A DNA stretch of 23,069 nt from a virus. Made by a program: the position numbers and the translations under genes. Location: positions 1 to 23,069 of IMG/VR virus record IMGVR_UViG_3300037119_004034, one strand, 5' to 3'. Below the pieces are notes generated by a model that did no database searches, was not told where the DNA came from, and was given only the letters and a program-made list of their open reading frames with translations. The first letter of the stretch is position 1. Every line of letters starts with the position of its first letter. Shown here one piece after another: positions 1 through 8,393 of the stretch.

Positions 1-1933
1 AACCGATGGCGATGCCGATTCCTTCCAGCGTGTTCTTGAGCGCACCGCTGGCGCCGGCGAGGCCCTGTGTGCGAGCCCTCGCCAGCTCGGCTGCCGTGCC
101 CTGCTTTCGCTGGGCGGCAAATACCTTCAGCGTCTCCTTCGTCGTCAGCCGCGACAGGATGGACAGCGCACGCATTGCGTCCTGGCCGCCGAGGATCGCC
201 AGCGCCGCGTCGCGCTGTGCCTTGCCCATCTTCTGAAGCGCAGCACCCAGGTTCGCGAACACCTCCGGCCGAATCTCGCCGTTCGCATCTCGCAGGTGAA
301 GGCCCAGCTTGTCGAGCTCGGCCTGGATCTTCTTGGTCGGGTTGACGAGTCTCGTCAGCGCCGTACGCAGCGATGTACCGGCGTCAGAACCACGCAGGCC
401 GGCTCGAGCGAGAATGGTGAGAAAGCCCGACGTCTCCTCCAACGTGAAGCCGACCTGACGGGCGATGGTGTTTGCCTGCTGCATGGCGATCGCCATGTCC
501 GTGATCGAACCCTGAGAAGCGTTGGCGGCGTTGGCGAGCACGTCGGCGACGTGAGCGGCTTCCGAGCCGGCCAGCCCGAAGGCGTTGAGTGCAGAGGCGG
601 CGATCGTCGTCGCATCAGCCACACTGACCTGCGCGGCGGTCGCCAGCTGTAGAACGCCGCGTGCGCCGGCGATCGAGTCTTCAACCGACAGGCCTGCCCT
701 TGCCAGCTGCGACATCGCCTCGGCGGCGTCGCCGGCCGAAACTCCTGGCAGGCGAACGTCAGCTCCCAGCTGTCGGGCGGTGGCGGCGACGCGCTCGAGC
801 TCGTCGGCGGTCGCGCCGGTGACGGCTCCGAAGGTGGCGATCTCCGTCTGGAAGCTCGCGAACAACTGCAGCGACTTGGCGAAGGAGACGATTGCTGCGG
901 CGCCGATCAGGAAGCTCCTGGAGGCAGCCAGAGTCGCCCCGCGAACGCCACCGAGCTGCAGCGTGGAGGCAAGGGCACCGCGACGCAACTGCTCCTGCGC
1001 GCGCGCGGACGCCCGTGCGCCCGACAGCGCCGCCGCTGTCTGCGCCTTCTGTGTTCGTTGGATCGCCGCGGACTGTTTGAGAGCAGCTGCCTCGGCGGCT
1101 TTCGCTTGCTCGATCCGCGCCGCTGCCAGCGCCCTCTCGTCAGCAATCTGCGCCAGGGTGGCGTTACCAGTCCTGATTCGCGCCTCGGCCAGCAGGATCT
1201 CTTGCTTGGCGGCGTTGGCCGTTTCGACGTTGCCCGCTGCCTGTTCTGCAGTCAGTGAGGCTTGAAGCTTTGCGATCGCTGCCGTATCGGCCCTGATCCG
1301 TTTTTGCACCGCTTGCTTCTGGGAATCGGCCGCGATCGTGCGCGCCGTGGCCGCGGCAACGGCGGCCTGGGCATCGGCGCGGAGCTTGTCCAAAACTGCA
1401 AGCTCCTTTGCCTGCGCAAGTTCAACCGTGCGGGCGGCGACGAGCTCTTGGGTGATCGCAACGTTCGCCTGGGCACTCGCAATGAGGCCCTTCGCCCTGG
1501 TGGCTTCCGCGGCAGCAAGCTCCTTGCTCGCTGCGGCATCGGCCTGACGAGCCGCCACGAGGTTCGCCTCTGCCTGCGTGACAGCCTGCGTGGCAGCAAC
1601 CTCTTGCGTCTTGACTCGAATAATCGCCTGATTGGTGATCGCCTGCTTCGCCTCGAAGTCCGTCAGCAGCTTCTTCTGCTGCGCGGCGATCTTGGTTGCG
1701 GTGCCGTTCTCTTTCAGCGCGACGTTCTGCGTCTTGATCGCCGCCGTCGCCTTCTGCGTCTCGCCGGCGATCTGCTTGACGGCCCTGGTGGCGCCGACCT
1801 GCCGCGCGGTCACGGGCACGTCGAAGACGCCGGCCGTCTTGATCGCCTTCTTGACTTCCCGCTTCAGCTCAGCGCCGAACTTGCTCGTGTCCGGCCTGAT
1901 GAGAACGGTTGCTGAAGCAACAGGTTCAGGCAC
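1..1933 (-). CDS. Tail tape measure protein, N-terminal 644 residues (runs off left edge)
   Basis: Tape measure proteins set tail length, occupy the tail lumen and are ejected at infection. The reading frame is open from a GTG at 1933 to the window edge, so the C terminus is missing. Residues of about 60-310 are very rich in Ala, Gln, Lys and Glu, as in a long helical coiled coil. From about residue 350 the protein matches the classic phage-minor-tail core: a hydrophobic stretch, then segments such as SVADATTIAASALNAFGL, GSITDMAIAMQQANTIA and LRGSDAGTSLRTALTRL. Those segments are hallmarks of the TP901-type tape measure family. The start is fixed by a GGGAGG Shine-Dalgarno sequence five bases upstream and an 8-base overlap with the chaperone frame. 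Its position directly after the chaperone frames is the standard order in siphophages. Family assignment is firm; total length is unknown. Confidence 0.93.
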   Translation of the reverse strand, partial: MPEPVASATVLIRPDTSKFGAELKREVKKAIKTAGVFDVPVTARQVGATRAVKQIAGETQKATAAIKTQNVALKENGTATKIAAQQKKLLTDFEAKQAITNQAIIRVKTQEVAATQAVTQAEANLVAARQADAAASKELAAAEATRAKGLIASAQANVAITQELVAARTVELAQAKELAVLDKLRADAQAAVAAATARTIAADSQKQAVQKRIRADTAAIAKLQASLTAEQAAGNVETANAAKQEILLAEARIRTGNATLAQIADERALAAARIEQAKAAEAAALKQSAAIQRTQKAQTAAALSGARASARAQEQLRRGALASTLQLGGVRGATLAASRSFLIGAAAIVSFAKSLQLFASFQTEIATFGAVTGATADELERVAATARQLGADVRLPGVSAGDAAEAMSQLARAGLSVEDSIAGARGVLQLATAAQVSVADATTIAASALNAFGLAGSEAAHVADVLANAANASQGSITDMAIAMQQANTIARQVGFTLEETSGFLTILARAGLRGSDAGTSLRTALTRLVNPTKKIQAELDKLGLHLRDANGEIRPEVFANLGAALQKMGKAQRDAALAILGGQDAMRALSILSRLTTKETLKVFAAQRKQGTAAELARARTQGLAGASGALKNTLEGIGIAIG

Positions 1934-2243
1934 CGACGCCTCCCATCAGTTTCGAGAGCTCACGAAGCGAGGCATCGTTGTCAACCTGGAGAGGCTGATC
2001 CGAAGCCACGTGATTTTCTCCCGTGGCTTCGCTCAGACCTATCGCTCGATCGACGTTCTCGGTGGCGGTCACCAGGTCCATACCCACCGATTCGTAGGAA
2101 GCGACGAGATGGGCGTAACCAGCGTCGAGGAAGTCCCGCATCGTCATCTCGCCGGGCCTCCCCCCCGCTAGCGCGACCTTGCCGAAGATGGCGTGGCGGT
2201 TCTCCCACGCCCAGCCGCCGAGGGCGCGGGCTGCGGCGTAGGG
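1926..2243 (-). CDS. Tail assembly chaperone, -1 frame extension (T-like half)
   Basis: This frame lies between the G-like chaperone and the tape measure, where lambda-like phages place the T domain that is made only as a frameshifted G-T fusion. It is in the -1 frame relative to the upstream gene and stays open well into it. From about 2240 it encodes protein-like sequence (LGGWAWENRHAIFGKVALAG, then MTMRDFLDAGYAHLVASYES), while the zero frame over the same bases is a Pro/Arg/Ser-rich tail that looks like a shadow. A fusion slipping near 2243-2249 would be about 204 residues. Independent initiation at the ATG at 2147 is also possible, because GGGGGAGG lies nine bases upstream. That would give 73 residues but leave the tryptophan-rich segment unexplained. 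The frame ends at 1926 and overlaps the tape measure start by 8 bases. Confidence 0.65.
   Translation of the reverse strand, partial: PYAAARALGGWAWENRHAIFGKVALAGGRPGEMTMRDFLDAGYAHLVASYESVGMDLVTATENVDRAIGLSEATGENHVASDQPLQVDNDASLRELSKLMGGVGA
1939..1944 (-). promoter_or_regulatory. Ribosome binding site of the tape measure gene
   Basis: GGGAGG lies five bases before the GTG at 1933. It decides the start of the tape measure gene, which otherwise has no nearby ATG. The site lies inside the end of the preceding chaperone frame, so the two are probably translationally coupled. Confidence 0.75.
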
Positions 2244-2539
2244 TAACCCGACTGCACCTCGACCATCCAGCGCAGAATCTCGTTCATCTGGCCGAGCGAG
2301 ACCGGGTTCTCCTCACGGGCGCGCAGCTCGTCCCAGCGCTCAGAGGCGCCGTTCGTCTGATCGAGGAACAGCTTGATCTTCGAGTCCGTGTAGACGAGCG
2401 CGTCGACCGACTTCTCGGGTGTCTCCTCGTCCTCCCAGGAAGCGATCACCTCGGGACGCACCAGCCGCATCAGGAACTTCTCACCCCCGATTGTGAACTC
2501 CAGATCCTGTGCGAACTCTTGATCAAAATCACGTGCCAT
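2168..2539 (-). CDS. Tail assembly chaperone (G-like), 123 aa
   Basis: Tail assembly chaperones bind the tape measure and help tail tube polymerisation; they are not retained in the virion. The protein begins with a short β-type segment around residues 12-26 (LEFTIGGEKFLMRLVRPE), followed by an acidic helical region. It ends with a segment like ILRWMVEVQSGYPT, which resembles the usual end of siphophage chaperones, where a Gly-x-Pro-Thr precedes a low-complexity tail. The start is an ATG with AAAGGAG at 2545-2551, five bases upstream. The last 25 or so zero-frame residues are Pro/Ser/Arg-rich, and the alternative -1 frame is more protein-like, as expected for a G/GT pair. Identification rests mainly on position and architecture. 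Confidence 0.75.
   Translation of the reverse strand: MARDFDQEFAQDLEFTIGGEKFLMRLVRPEVIASWEDEETPEKSVDALVYTDSKIKLFLDQTNGASERWDELRAREENPVSLGQMNEILRWMVEVQSGYPTPQPAPSAAGRGRTATPSSARSR
2243..2249 (-). other. Candidate -1 ribosomal slip site in tail chaperone
   Basis: The transcript reads GGGTTAC, with zero-frame codons GGT and TAC. Slipping back one base would read GGG and TTA. P-site re-pairing is good and A-site re-pairing is poor, so this is an imperfect heptamer. The next codons, CCT to CCC, offer a second chance to slip. It is placed here because the -1 frame becomes protein-like just downstream. The exact site is inference. Confidence 0.35.
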
Positions 2540-2550
2540 AGGAACTCCTT

Positions 2551-3093
2551 TCAGGTCCCGAGTGTTTCTTCATAGCCGTCGAGCGAGACGGTGAAGGCCA
2601 ATGTCCAGCCGGCGCAGCCGCCCTCTGGTCCGAGTGGACGAAGTCCGTCCCAGTGAACCTCGCCGCAGTAAGAGAACAACTGCTTCGCCCTGACGAGATT
2701 CCAGACATGGTTCCAGAGGGCCCAGCCATCGGCAAGCAGCTGCTCTGAAGCCGCTGTCAATTCAGCCAACGCGGGCAGGTTGCCTGCGCCGTCGATGATC
2801 GGCACGCAGCGCGTGATCGTGACCGTCAGCGCGACGTGGTTCATGCGCGACATGCGGTGGCGCGTGCCCTTGCCCAGCCCGCCGGGCACGGTGTCCGCCT
2901 CCACGATCGCCGGTACGTGCACCGTCAGCTGATCGCAGCAGTCGAGCGCCGGCAGGTGAGGAGAGATGAAGGAGCGCTCAGGTGCGCCGAGCAGACCCGG
3001 AATCGCAACCGGAACCGTGTCCAGCGCGTCGATGGACGCCTGGAGCAGATCGTCCGCCAGCGTCTCGAGGTCGCCGGGTCCCGTGCCAGCCAT
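2551..3093 (-). CDS. Probable tail terminator / tail completion protein, 180 aa
   Basis: The gene lies between the neck-type gene and the tail chaperone, where siphophages encode the tail terminator that caps the tail tube and joins it to the head. The protein has an N-terminal helix rich in Leu and Asp (LETLADDLLQASIDAL), then alternating β-type segments, including VALTVTITRCVPI at about residues 86-98. It ends with a β-rich C-terminal region (GCAGWTLAFTVSLDGYEE). That helix-then-β layout fits tail-terminator folds, but I do not recognise a diagnostic motif. It starts with ATG at 3093 in a TAATG overlap with the upstream stop, so it is probably translated by reinitiation. A minor tail protein is the alternative. 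Confidence 0.5.
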   Translation of the reverse strand: MAGTGPGDLETLADDLLQASIDALDTVPVAIPGLLGAPERSFISPHLPALDCCDQLTVHVPAIVEADTVPGGLGKGTRHRMSRMNHVALTVTITRCVPIIDGAGNLPALAELTAASEQLLADGWALWNHVWNLVRAKQLFSYCGEVHWDGLRPLGPEGGCAGWTLAFTVSLDGYEETLGT

Positions 3094-3410
3094 TAGACAA
3101 CGTTCCCGTGGCGCCTCCGCATGGCGCGACCCATCCAGCTAGCGAGGCGCTCATCTTCTGCTTTTCGAGACAGCCGCTGCTCCATCGACTTCGAGTTCTT
3201 CGTCCCGATCTCTGCAACCAGCTCGCCGGCTTCGGTGCGATACGTCGGCTCCTTGACGAAGTCGCCGAAGCCGCGCATGACGTTGCGAGCTTCCTCTTCG
3301 AGCTCGAGCGCGGTCTGCTCCGCATCCGCCTTCAAGAACTTGCCGACTGCACCCGTCGGGCTGTGCAGCAGCTGATCCATCGCCGAGCCGTTGAACTCGA
3401 AGTCGCTCAT
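3093..3410 (-). CDS. HK97 gp10-like neck protein, 105 aa
   Basis: The gene sits directly after the head-tail connector and before the presumed tail terminator, where HK97 gp10-like neck proteins are usually found. The protein is short, highly charged and mostly helical. An acidic helix (LKADAEQTALELEEEARNV) is followed by a short β-hairpin-like stretch (YRTEAGELVAEIGT) and a basic C terminus (GRAMRRRHGNVV). The start is the ATG at 3410, which overlaps the connector stop as ATGA. The same frame stays open upstream, but that part is an arginine/proline-rich shadow of the connector. Assignment is by position and general architecture. Confidence 0.5.
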   Translation of the reverse strand: MSDFEFNGSAMDQLLHSPTGAVGKFLKADAEQTALELEEEARNVMRGFGDFVKEPTYRTEAGELVAEIGTKNSKSMEQRLSRKAEDERLASWMGRAMRRRHGNVV

Positions 3411-4507
3411 ACCGGCTGCGGGAAACGCTCCGATGCCACCGGCGACCAGATCACTGGCCCGCGCTGCAGGCCGGCGGGGTTGAAGGTGGACAGGAAGGCG
3501 TCGACCAGCGGCATGCCGGTGTGCCAGCCGGTGCCCTTGACCCAAGCCGTCACGGCGTTCAGGTCGACGATGATGCCCTGGCGGGTGACGCGCGAGACGC
3601 CCTTGGGTAGATCGCACTCTTCGCCGTTGCATTCCTTCAGCAGTTCCTTCGCCAGCTGAGCCGCGGCCAACTTGCCGATCTCGGGCGGGTAGCGCCCGTA
3701 GGTGTAGGTGATCGAGAAGGTGCCGTCCTCGGAATCGTCCAGCGTCACGTTCTGGCAGGAGGGCCAGCCGCGATGCAAGACCGGCGGCCCAGGATCGTCG
3801 AGGCGCTGAAGGTACTTCTCTCGGACGACGCGGTAGGAATCTGGATCGACGACGTCGCCGTCGATCTTCACCTCGACGATCGTGCGCACGGGCGAGTAGA
3901 GCTTGATGATGCTCTCCCCCGTGCAGCCACAGTCATCCTCTCCGCAGCGCCAGGAGCCGAGGTCGTCGCGCCAGTGGACGAGGTGGCCGCGAGACAGCAC
4001 CTGCCAGCCGCAGGAGCAAGCCGTCCGGCAGGGGCGTACGTTGATCGGGCCGCAGAGGCCCGAGAACCTTCGCCCGGACAGCGAATACATAATCTCCGAA
4101 CCCACCTGCGCCCAGTAGTCGAGGTCGGGCCCCGACGTCGATTCCTCGACTCCGCAGGCGACCAAATCCTCGCCAGAGATCCAAGAGGTACAAGGGCCGA
4201 GCTCCGTGCCCGCCGGCGTCGAAGGAGTGGAGATCGGCAGATCCTCGGTGACGATCAGCTCATCGGCAGCCCAGTGGTTGTCGCCGTCGTCCCAGACCAC
4301 CGTGTATTGGCCGGCGCTCGGCTCGGCTGTCAGCGTCACCTGATAGATGCCGGACCCGGCTGGGTCTTCGATGATCCCTGCCGTCGTACGCGGGGTGACG
4401 GTGTTGCCAACGTTGTCGACGACACGCACACCGATGGTTCCCACCAGTCCGGTCGTGCCGAAGTCGACCACCGCCTCGAAGTTGGCCGAGGGGAGGCTGT
4501 AGATCAC
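3407..4507 (-). CDS. Head-to-tail connector/adaptor with Ig-like N-terminal domain, 366 aa
   Basis: The C-terminal two thirds matches the head-tail adaptor family common in actinobacterial phages, which bind under the portal. Diagnostic segments include YSLSGRRFSGLCG at about residues 141-153, then a Cys cluster, YSPVRTIVEVKIDG at about 204-217 and a C-terminal TRQGIIVDLNAV followed by TGMPLVDAFLSTFNP. Residues of about 1-90 form a β-rich, Ig-like extension (FGTTGLVGTIGVRVVDNVGN, then GIYQVTLTAEPSAGQYTVVW) not needed for the adaptor core; it may decorate the neck or bind carbohydrate. Nine cysteines lie between residues 106 and 195 (106, 118, 152, 160, 164, 166, 188, 193, 195), which could bind metal or form disulfides. 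It starts with GTG at 4507, seven bases after an AGGA. Confidence 0.8.
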   Translation of the reverse strand: MIYSLPSANFEAVVDFGTTGLVGTIGVRVVDNVGNTVTPRTTAGIIEDPAGSGIYQVTLTAEPSAGQYTVVWDDGDNHWAADELIVTEDLPISTPSTPAGTELGPCTSWISGEDLVACGVEESTSGPDLDYWAQVGSEIMYSLSGRRFSGLCGPINVRPCRTACSCGWQVLSRGHLVHWRDDLGSWRCGEDDCGCTGESIIKLYSPVRTIVEVKIDGDVVDPDSYRVVREKYLQRLDDPGPPVLHRGWPSCQNVTLDDSEDGTFSITYTYGRYPPEIGKLAAAQLAKELLKECNGEECDLPKGVSRVTRQGIIVDLNAVTAWVKGTGWHTGMPLVDAFLSTFNPAGLQRGPVIWSPVASERFPQPV

Positions 4508-4535
4508 GCCGTGATCCTACGGCTTCGTTCGGCTA

Positions 4536-4784
4536 TCAGGCGCTGAGGTACAGGGCTGCGAGCGCGGCGGATCGCTTCTTCTGATCCTTCGCGGCATCGC
4601 CGGTCTGGTCGGCGAAAACGGCCACGTTCTTCTGCCCGAAGCTGGACCCGTCGAGCAGCGTGGCAAGCTCCCCGTTCGTCAGCGTGATCCCGTCCTTGTA
4701 CGAGTACGCCTCGACATCGGTGCCGCCACCGTTGATGTTCGCTAGCTGCTGGTCAGACCCGTTGACGACTGTGTAGTTGACCAC
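4536..4784 (-). CDS. Small protein of unknown function, 82 aa
   Basis: This gene lies between the SAM methyltransferase and the connector. The GTG start at 4784 has a strong AAAGGAG Shine-Dalgarno at 4790-4796, which is among the best in the window and suggests high expression. The sequence is acidic and β-like in its first half (DVEAYSYKDGITLTNGELATLLDG). The second half contains FGQKNVAVFADQTGD and ends in an alanine-rich helix (KRSAALAALYLSA). There is no signal peptide, membrane segment or cysteine. I do not recognise a family. High predicted expression and position suggest a small structural or decoration protein. Confidence 0.7.
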   Translation of the reverse strand: MVNYTVVNGSDQQLANINGGGTDVEAYSYKDGITLTNGELATLLDGSSFGQKNVAVFADQTGDAAKDQKKRSAALAALYLSA

Positions 4785-4804
4785 GTGCTCTCCTTTCTAC
4801 AGGT

Positions 4805-5410
4805 TCACTCGGATGGAAAGACGCCCCAGAAGGCACGGCCGCAGGCGCCCCCCTCATTGATCTCACCGCTCGAGCCGACGTGCCCCAGCCAGAGCTGGAG
4901 CTCGTCCTGGTGGAGTTCGTGAGGATGGCCGTCGTGGGGCGGAAGATCGAGCCACTCGAAGATGCGAATCCGTTTCGCGCAGCGGCGGCTCTCGCGGACG
5001 ACGAGCTCGGGATCGCGGACGTGCTGGAGGACGTTGTAGATCCACACCTCGTCAGCGGAACGATCGGGCACGTTGGGCAGGAAGTCCTCCGCGTACTCGA
5101 GCACCCAGTTGATGTCCGCCTCGAGGTAGCGCATCGCCACCCACTGTGGGAATAGGCAGGGGTCGATAACCCCGAGCGATCCAGGGTTTCGGCACTTCAG
5201 GAGCAGCGAGCAGGGACCGCCGCCGATGTCGAGGATGGAGTAGCCACCGAGGTCGATCTCTGGCCCCGGACCGCCGAGATCCATTAGGACCAGCTGCATG
5301 TAGCGGGCGTACACCAGCTGCTTCGTTTCCTCCCCGTAGGTGTTCTTGCAGTCGCCCCACCAGGCTGCCTCGAACTGCTGCTCCTCCGAGATGGTGGTCA
5401 CGGTGCCCAT
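4805..5410 (-). CDS. Class I SAM-dependent methyltransferase, 201 aa
   Basis: The protein has a Rossmann-type SAM-binding motif I, SILDIGGGPCS, at residues 58-68. An acidic strand end follows (LGVIDP, about 79-84), then a motif IV-like DEVWIYNVLQHVRDPE at about 120-135, as in the Methyltransf_11/UbiE-like group acting on small molecules or sugars. The ATG at 5410 is one base past the stop of the collagen-like gene, so translation is coupled to it. A GTG at 5401 would have a better-spaced AGGA and would lose three residues. The same frame is open further upstream but is an Ala/Arg-rich shadow of the fibre gene. The substrate is not evident. A methyl transfer to a glycan, or less likely to the fibre protein itself, fits the position. 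Confidence 0.82.
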   Translation of the reverse strand: MGTVTTISEEQQFEAAWWGDCKNTYGEETKQLVYARYMQLVLMDLGGPGPEIDLGGYSILDIGGGPCSLLLKCRNPGSLGVIDPCLFPQWVAMRYLEADINWVLEYAEDFLPNVPDRSADEVWIYNVLQHVRDPELVVRESRRCAKRIRIFEWLDLPPHDGHPHELHQDELQLWLGHVGSSGEINEGGACGRAFWGVFPSE

Positions 5411-5411
5411 C

Positions 5412-8393
5412 CTAGAAGTGCGTCGTGACGACGACGCAGCCGTGCCCACCGCGACCGCCGAAGCCATTCGCCGCGCCGCCACCGCCGCCACCACCGCCGC
5501 CGGGGAATCCTCCGGTGCCACCAGCGGCGATGGAAGCTCCTCCGCCGACGCCGCCCGAGCCACCGTAAGGCAGCCTTCCAGATGTCCCCCCCGAGGCGCC
5601 CTGCGCGGAGTTGACGCCCGCCATTCCGCCGCCCATGCCAGATGCGGAGATGTTCGTGTTCGTGCGCCCGCCCGAGCCACCGCCACCACCCCTCATGCTG
5701 TCTCCGTTCGCGCCGAGACCGAGGCCCGCGTCGGTGTCGCCGCCCGACTCACCGCCGCCGCCTCCGAAGTCCCCCTCGGAGCCGCCAACCGGTGCTGTCG
5801 TTCCCGATCCGCCGGGAGCGCCACCGTTGGCGTTCGCCCGAGCAGCCTGCGCGTCATTGAGTTCGCGCCGGGTGGTACTCACGGGCGGCGAAGTCGTTCC
5901 GCTGCCGGAGCCGCAGCCGCCATTGCCACCGTCGGCCGAGGCAGCCGCCGTTGCCGCCGTCCCAGGGACGCGAGACGTGTTCGTCAGGGGGCCGGGGTTG
6001 CTCTTGTCGAACTCCGACAGGGTGCCCATGTTCCCGGCCTGGTTGAGCGCCGTACCAGCCGCGCCGCCAGCGCCGGCTATGAGGACGACCGATGTGGGCA
6101 GGTCCGAAGCGTTGTACCACGCCTCGGCGTAGCCGCCACCACCACCGCCCCCGCCGCCCGCCGAGGTGACCGCACTCTGGCCCCCGGAGCCGCTACCGCC
6201 ACCGTCGCACAGCTGCACGAAGACGCGCCGTGCGCCCGACGGCTTGATCCATCTGTCCTGAGCGTTCGTCGGGGAGCCGATGAAGATCTGGGTCTGAACT
6301 CCGCGGGCAGCGGGCATGAAGGATGACGTGTCGGCCGGAAGGAAATGAATGCGGGTGCAGAGGTCGTAAGACGTGTTCGCCCAGGTGACGGTTGTCGCGT
6401 CTACCGACCCCTCTCCATCCTTCACACCGGAGGCCATGTAGAGGAAGCCGCCCGTGCCATCGGTCGTGCCGTCGTCGAACTGCTCGGTCAGGGAGGAGAG
6501 ACTCGCGTTCGTCAGGGCGGAGCCTTCGGCGCTGGCGTTGTCTGCGCTCCCGGCGAAGATGTCCACGACGAGGACCGCGTCACAGAACGTCTGTGAGGCA
6601 GGACTCGTCCCAGTAGTCGAGGTAGTGAACTTCCAGTTGTTTCCGCCGAAGGCGAACGGATCGTCTGCGTCCTGGGCGCCTCGCACCGCGAACATAAAGC
6701 CGTAGGTGTGATCACCGGTGTCGACAAGCGTGGGCGCGGACTCAGCGCCGTTGTCACGCTTCCAGAAGATGCAGAGCCGGTTGGCAGTCGCGAATGAAGC
6801 GGTATTCAGTCCGTTCTGCGGACCGAGTTGCGTGTAGCCAGCGGGAGCGGCTACCAGCCCGTCATTCGATGTCTGGAGGACGAGGACGAGGATGTCGTCG
6901 GCAGCGTGCGTGCCGGGCAGCGTTGCGGTCGGCGTGCCGGTACTCGAGAACTCGGCGCCGACCGAGATGACCTCCGGGGCCGTCGGAGCAGCCGCTGCCC
7001 CGGTCGCGCCTGTGGCACCCACGCCGGTAGCTCCGGTAGCTCCGGTGGCACCGTTGGCACCCGTTGCGCCCGTGGCCCCGGTCGCGCCGGTGGCGCCCGT
7101 GTTCCCGGCACCAGTAGCCCCCGTGCTGCCGACCGGGCCAGTCGCGCCGGTGATGCCTATCGGGCCGATGATGCCGTCTGGCCCGACGGGGCCGGTAGCT
7201 CCTGTCGCCCCGTTCGCCCCAGTGGCACCGGTCGCCCCCTGCGCTCCGGTCGCTCCCGTCGAACCCTGAGCGCCCGTCGCTCCGGTAGCGCCCGTCGCTC
7301 CCTGCGTGCCGGCGGTGCCCGTCGCACCGGTAGATCCCTGGGCGCCAGTAGCGCCGGTTGATCCCTGAGCGCCTGTGGCACCTGTGGCGCCCTGAGCTCC
7401 AGTCGCCCCGGTGATGCCGGTGGGCCCGGCCAGACCATCGAGGCCGATAGGACCAGTCGCCCCGGTCGCGCCGGTCGTACCCTGCGCTCCCGTCGCCCCC
7501 GTCGTCCCTTGCGCCCCGGTGGCCCCTGTCGCGCCATTCGCGCCAGTCGCCCCTGTCGTCCCCTGCGCGCCCGTGGCTCCCGTGGTGCCCTGGGCGCCCG
7601 TGGCGCCGGTAGTGCCGACCGCTCCCGTCGCCCCCGTAGATCCTTGAGCTCCCGTGGCACCAGTGGAACCCTGCGCGCCAGTCGCCCCCGTAGCGCCATC
7701 CGCTCCGGTGGCACCCGTGACCCCGACCGGGCCGATGATCCCATCCGGCCCGACTGGTCCCGTAGATCCCGTAGCTCCTGTAGATCCCTGCGCTCCCGTT
7801 GCTCCGGTCACGCCTACGCCGCCGGTCGCCCCGGTCGCCCCGGTCGCACCCTGCGTACCGGCGCCCGTCGCGCCCGTGGCGCCAGAGCCTCCCACCGATC
7901 CGGTAGCGCCCGTCGTGCCAGCGCCGGTGGCGCCCGTGGCGCCCGTGGCGCCCTCGGAGCCCGTAGCCCCGGTGGCGCCCTGCGTTCCTGATCCAGTGGC
8001 ACCGGTGGCACCAGCGCCGCCGGTCGCTCCGGTGGCCCCTTGCGTGCCAGCACCGGTAGCGCCTGTGGCACCTGATCCCGTAGCTCCAGTGGCTCCGTCT
8101 GATCCAGCGCCTCCTGTGGCTCCTGTCGCACCAGTAACTCCAGAACCTGTAGCGCCAGTGGCGCCGGTAGCGCCGTCAGAACCAGCAGACCCAGCAGAGC
8201 CGGTGGCGCCTGTCACACCTGCGCCGGTAGCGCCGGTAGCGCCAGTCGCTCCGACGCCGGCGACGATCGCTTCGGGAACCCACCTCTGGGCGCCGGCGTC
8301 CCAGGTCAGCGCGTCGTTGTCGGCCGGCGGCGTCGAAACAACATCGACATCGAAGAGCTCGCGCAGCCTCCGAAAGAGACGGAGGGCGGGCAT
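5412..8393 (-). CDS. Collagen-like fibre protein with glycine-rich C-terminal domain, 993 aa
   Basis: This is a putative virion fibre or host-binding protein in four parts. Residues 1-47 are a leader with a short basic amphipathic helix ([11 protein letters not shown]) and a [12 protein letters not shown] segment typical of phage fibre attachment regions. Residues of about 48-464 are Gly-X-Y triplets, mainly GAT, GAQ, GST and GTT, with occasional one-residue interruptions of the register. Residues of about 466-690 form a non-repetitive, β-rich domain. Residues of about 697-993 are extremely glycine-rich, with runs of Gly next to GYAEAW and VVLIAGAGG, as in the Gly-rich domains of phage adhesins. 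It ends in [12 protein letters not shown]. The ATG at 8393 has no Shine-Dalgarno at normal spacing and lies at the edge of a strong hairpin. A SAM methyltransferase follows after one base. It is probably trimeric, and the triplet threonines are potential O-glycosylation sites. Confidence 0.88.
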   Translation of the reverse strand: MPALRLFRRLRELFDVDVVSTPPADNDALTWDAGAQRWVPEAIVAGVGATGATGATGAGVTGATGSAGSAGSDGATGATGATGSGVTGATGATGGAGSDGATGATGSGATGATGAGTQGATGATGGAGATGATGSGTQGATGATGSEGATGATGATGAGTTGATGSVGGSGATGATGAGTQGATGATGATGGVGVTGATGAQGSTGATGSTGPVGPDGIIGPVGVTGATGADGATGATGAQGSTGATGAQGSTGATGAVGTTGATGAQGTTGATGAQGTTGATGANGATGATGAQGTTGATGAQGTTGATGATGPIGLDGLAGPTGITGATGAQGATGATGAQGSTGATGAQGSTGATGTAGTQGATGATGATGAQGSTGATGAQGATGATGANGATGATGPVGPDGIIGPIGITGATGPVGSTGATGAGNTGATGATGATGATGANGATGATGATGVGATGATGAAAAPTAPEVISVGAEFSSTGTPTATLPGTHAADDILVLVLQTSNDGLVAAPAGYTQLGPQNGLNTASFATANRLCIFWKRDNGAESAPTLVDTGDHTYGFMFAVRGAQDADDPFAFGGNNWKFTTSTTGTSPASQTFCDAVLVVDIFAGSADNASAEGSALTNASLSSLTEQFDDGTTDGTGGFLYMASGVKDGEGSVDATTVTWANTSYDLCTRIHFLPADTSSFMPAARGVQTQIFIGSPTNAQDRWIKPSGARRVFVQLCDGGGSGSGGQSAVTSAGGGGGGGGGYAEAWYNASDLPTSVVLIAGAGGAAGTALNQAGNMGTLSEFDKSNPGPLTNTSRVPGTAATAAASADGGNGGCGSGSGTTSPPVSTTRRELNDAQAARANANGGAPGGSGTTAPVGGSEGDFGGGGGESGGDTDAGLGLGANGDSMRGGGGGSGGRTNTNISASGMGGGMAGVNSAQGASGGTSGRLPYGGSGGVGGGASIAAGGTGGFPGGGGGGGGGAANGFGGRGGHGCVVVTTHF
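7000..8252 (-). repeat. Gly-X-Y collagen-like coding repeat with spaced Pro-rich inserts
   Basis: About 415 codons encode triplets beginning with Gly, dominated by Gly-Ala-Thr. Synonymous codons vary greatly between copies, so the repeat is kept at the protein level and is not a recent DNA tandem expansion. Three related inserts interrupt it: [16 protein letters not shown] near 7729-7765, [16 protein letters not shown] near 7422-7455 and [16 protein letters not shown] near 7159-7190. Confidence 0.92.

Noticed and set aside
585-1915. Plus-strand frames opposite the tape measure gene
   Set aside because: They mirror the Ala-rich coiled coil of the tape measure and lack starts with ribosome binding sites or family motifs.
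2160-2166. Seven-G run (in transcript) as the chaperone slip site
   Set aside because: It lies just after the zero-frame stop at 2168-2170, so ribosomes reading the zero frame never reach it; it more likely forms part of a ribosome binding site.
5411-5689. An upstream extension of the methyltransferase at 4805-5410 into the fibre gene
   Set aside because: The extra residues are Ala/Arg/Pro-rich shadow of the glycine-rich fibre domain; the SAM fold is complete from the ATG at 5410.
7000-8252. CRISPR array or tandem DNA satellite
   Set aside because: Periodicity is nine bases and in-frame, with highly variable synonymous codons and no spacers; it is a coding collagen-like repeat.
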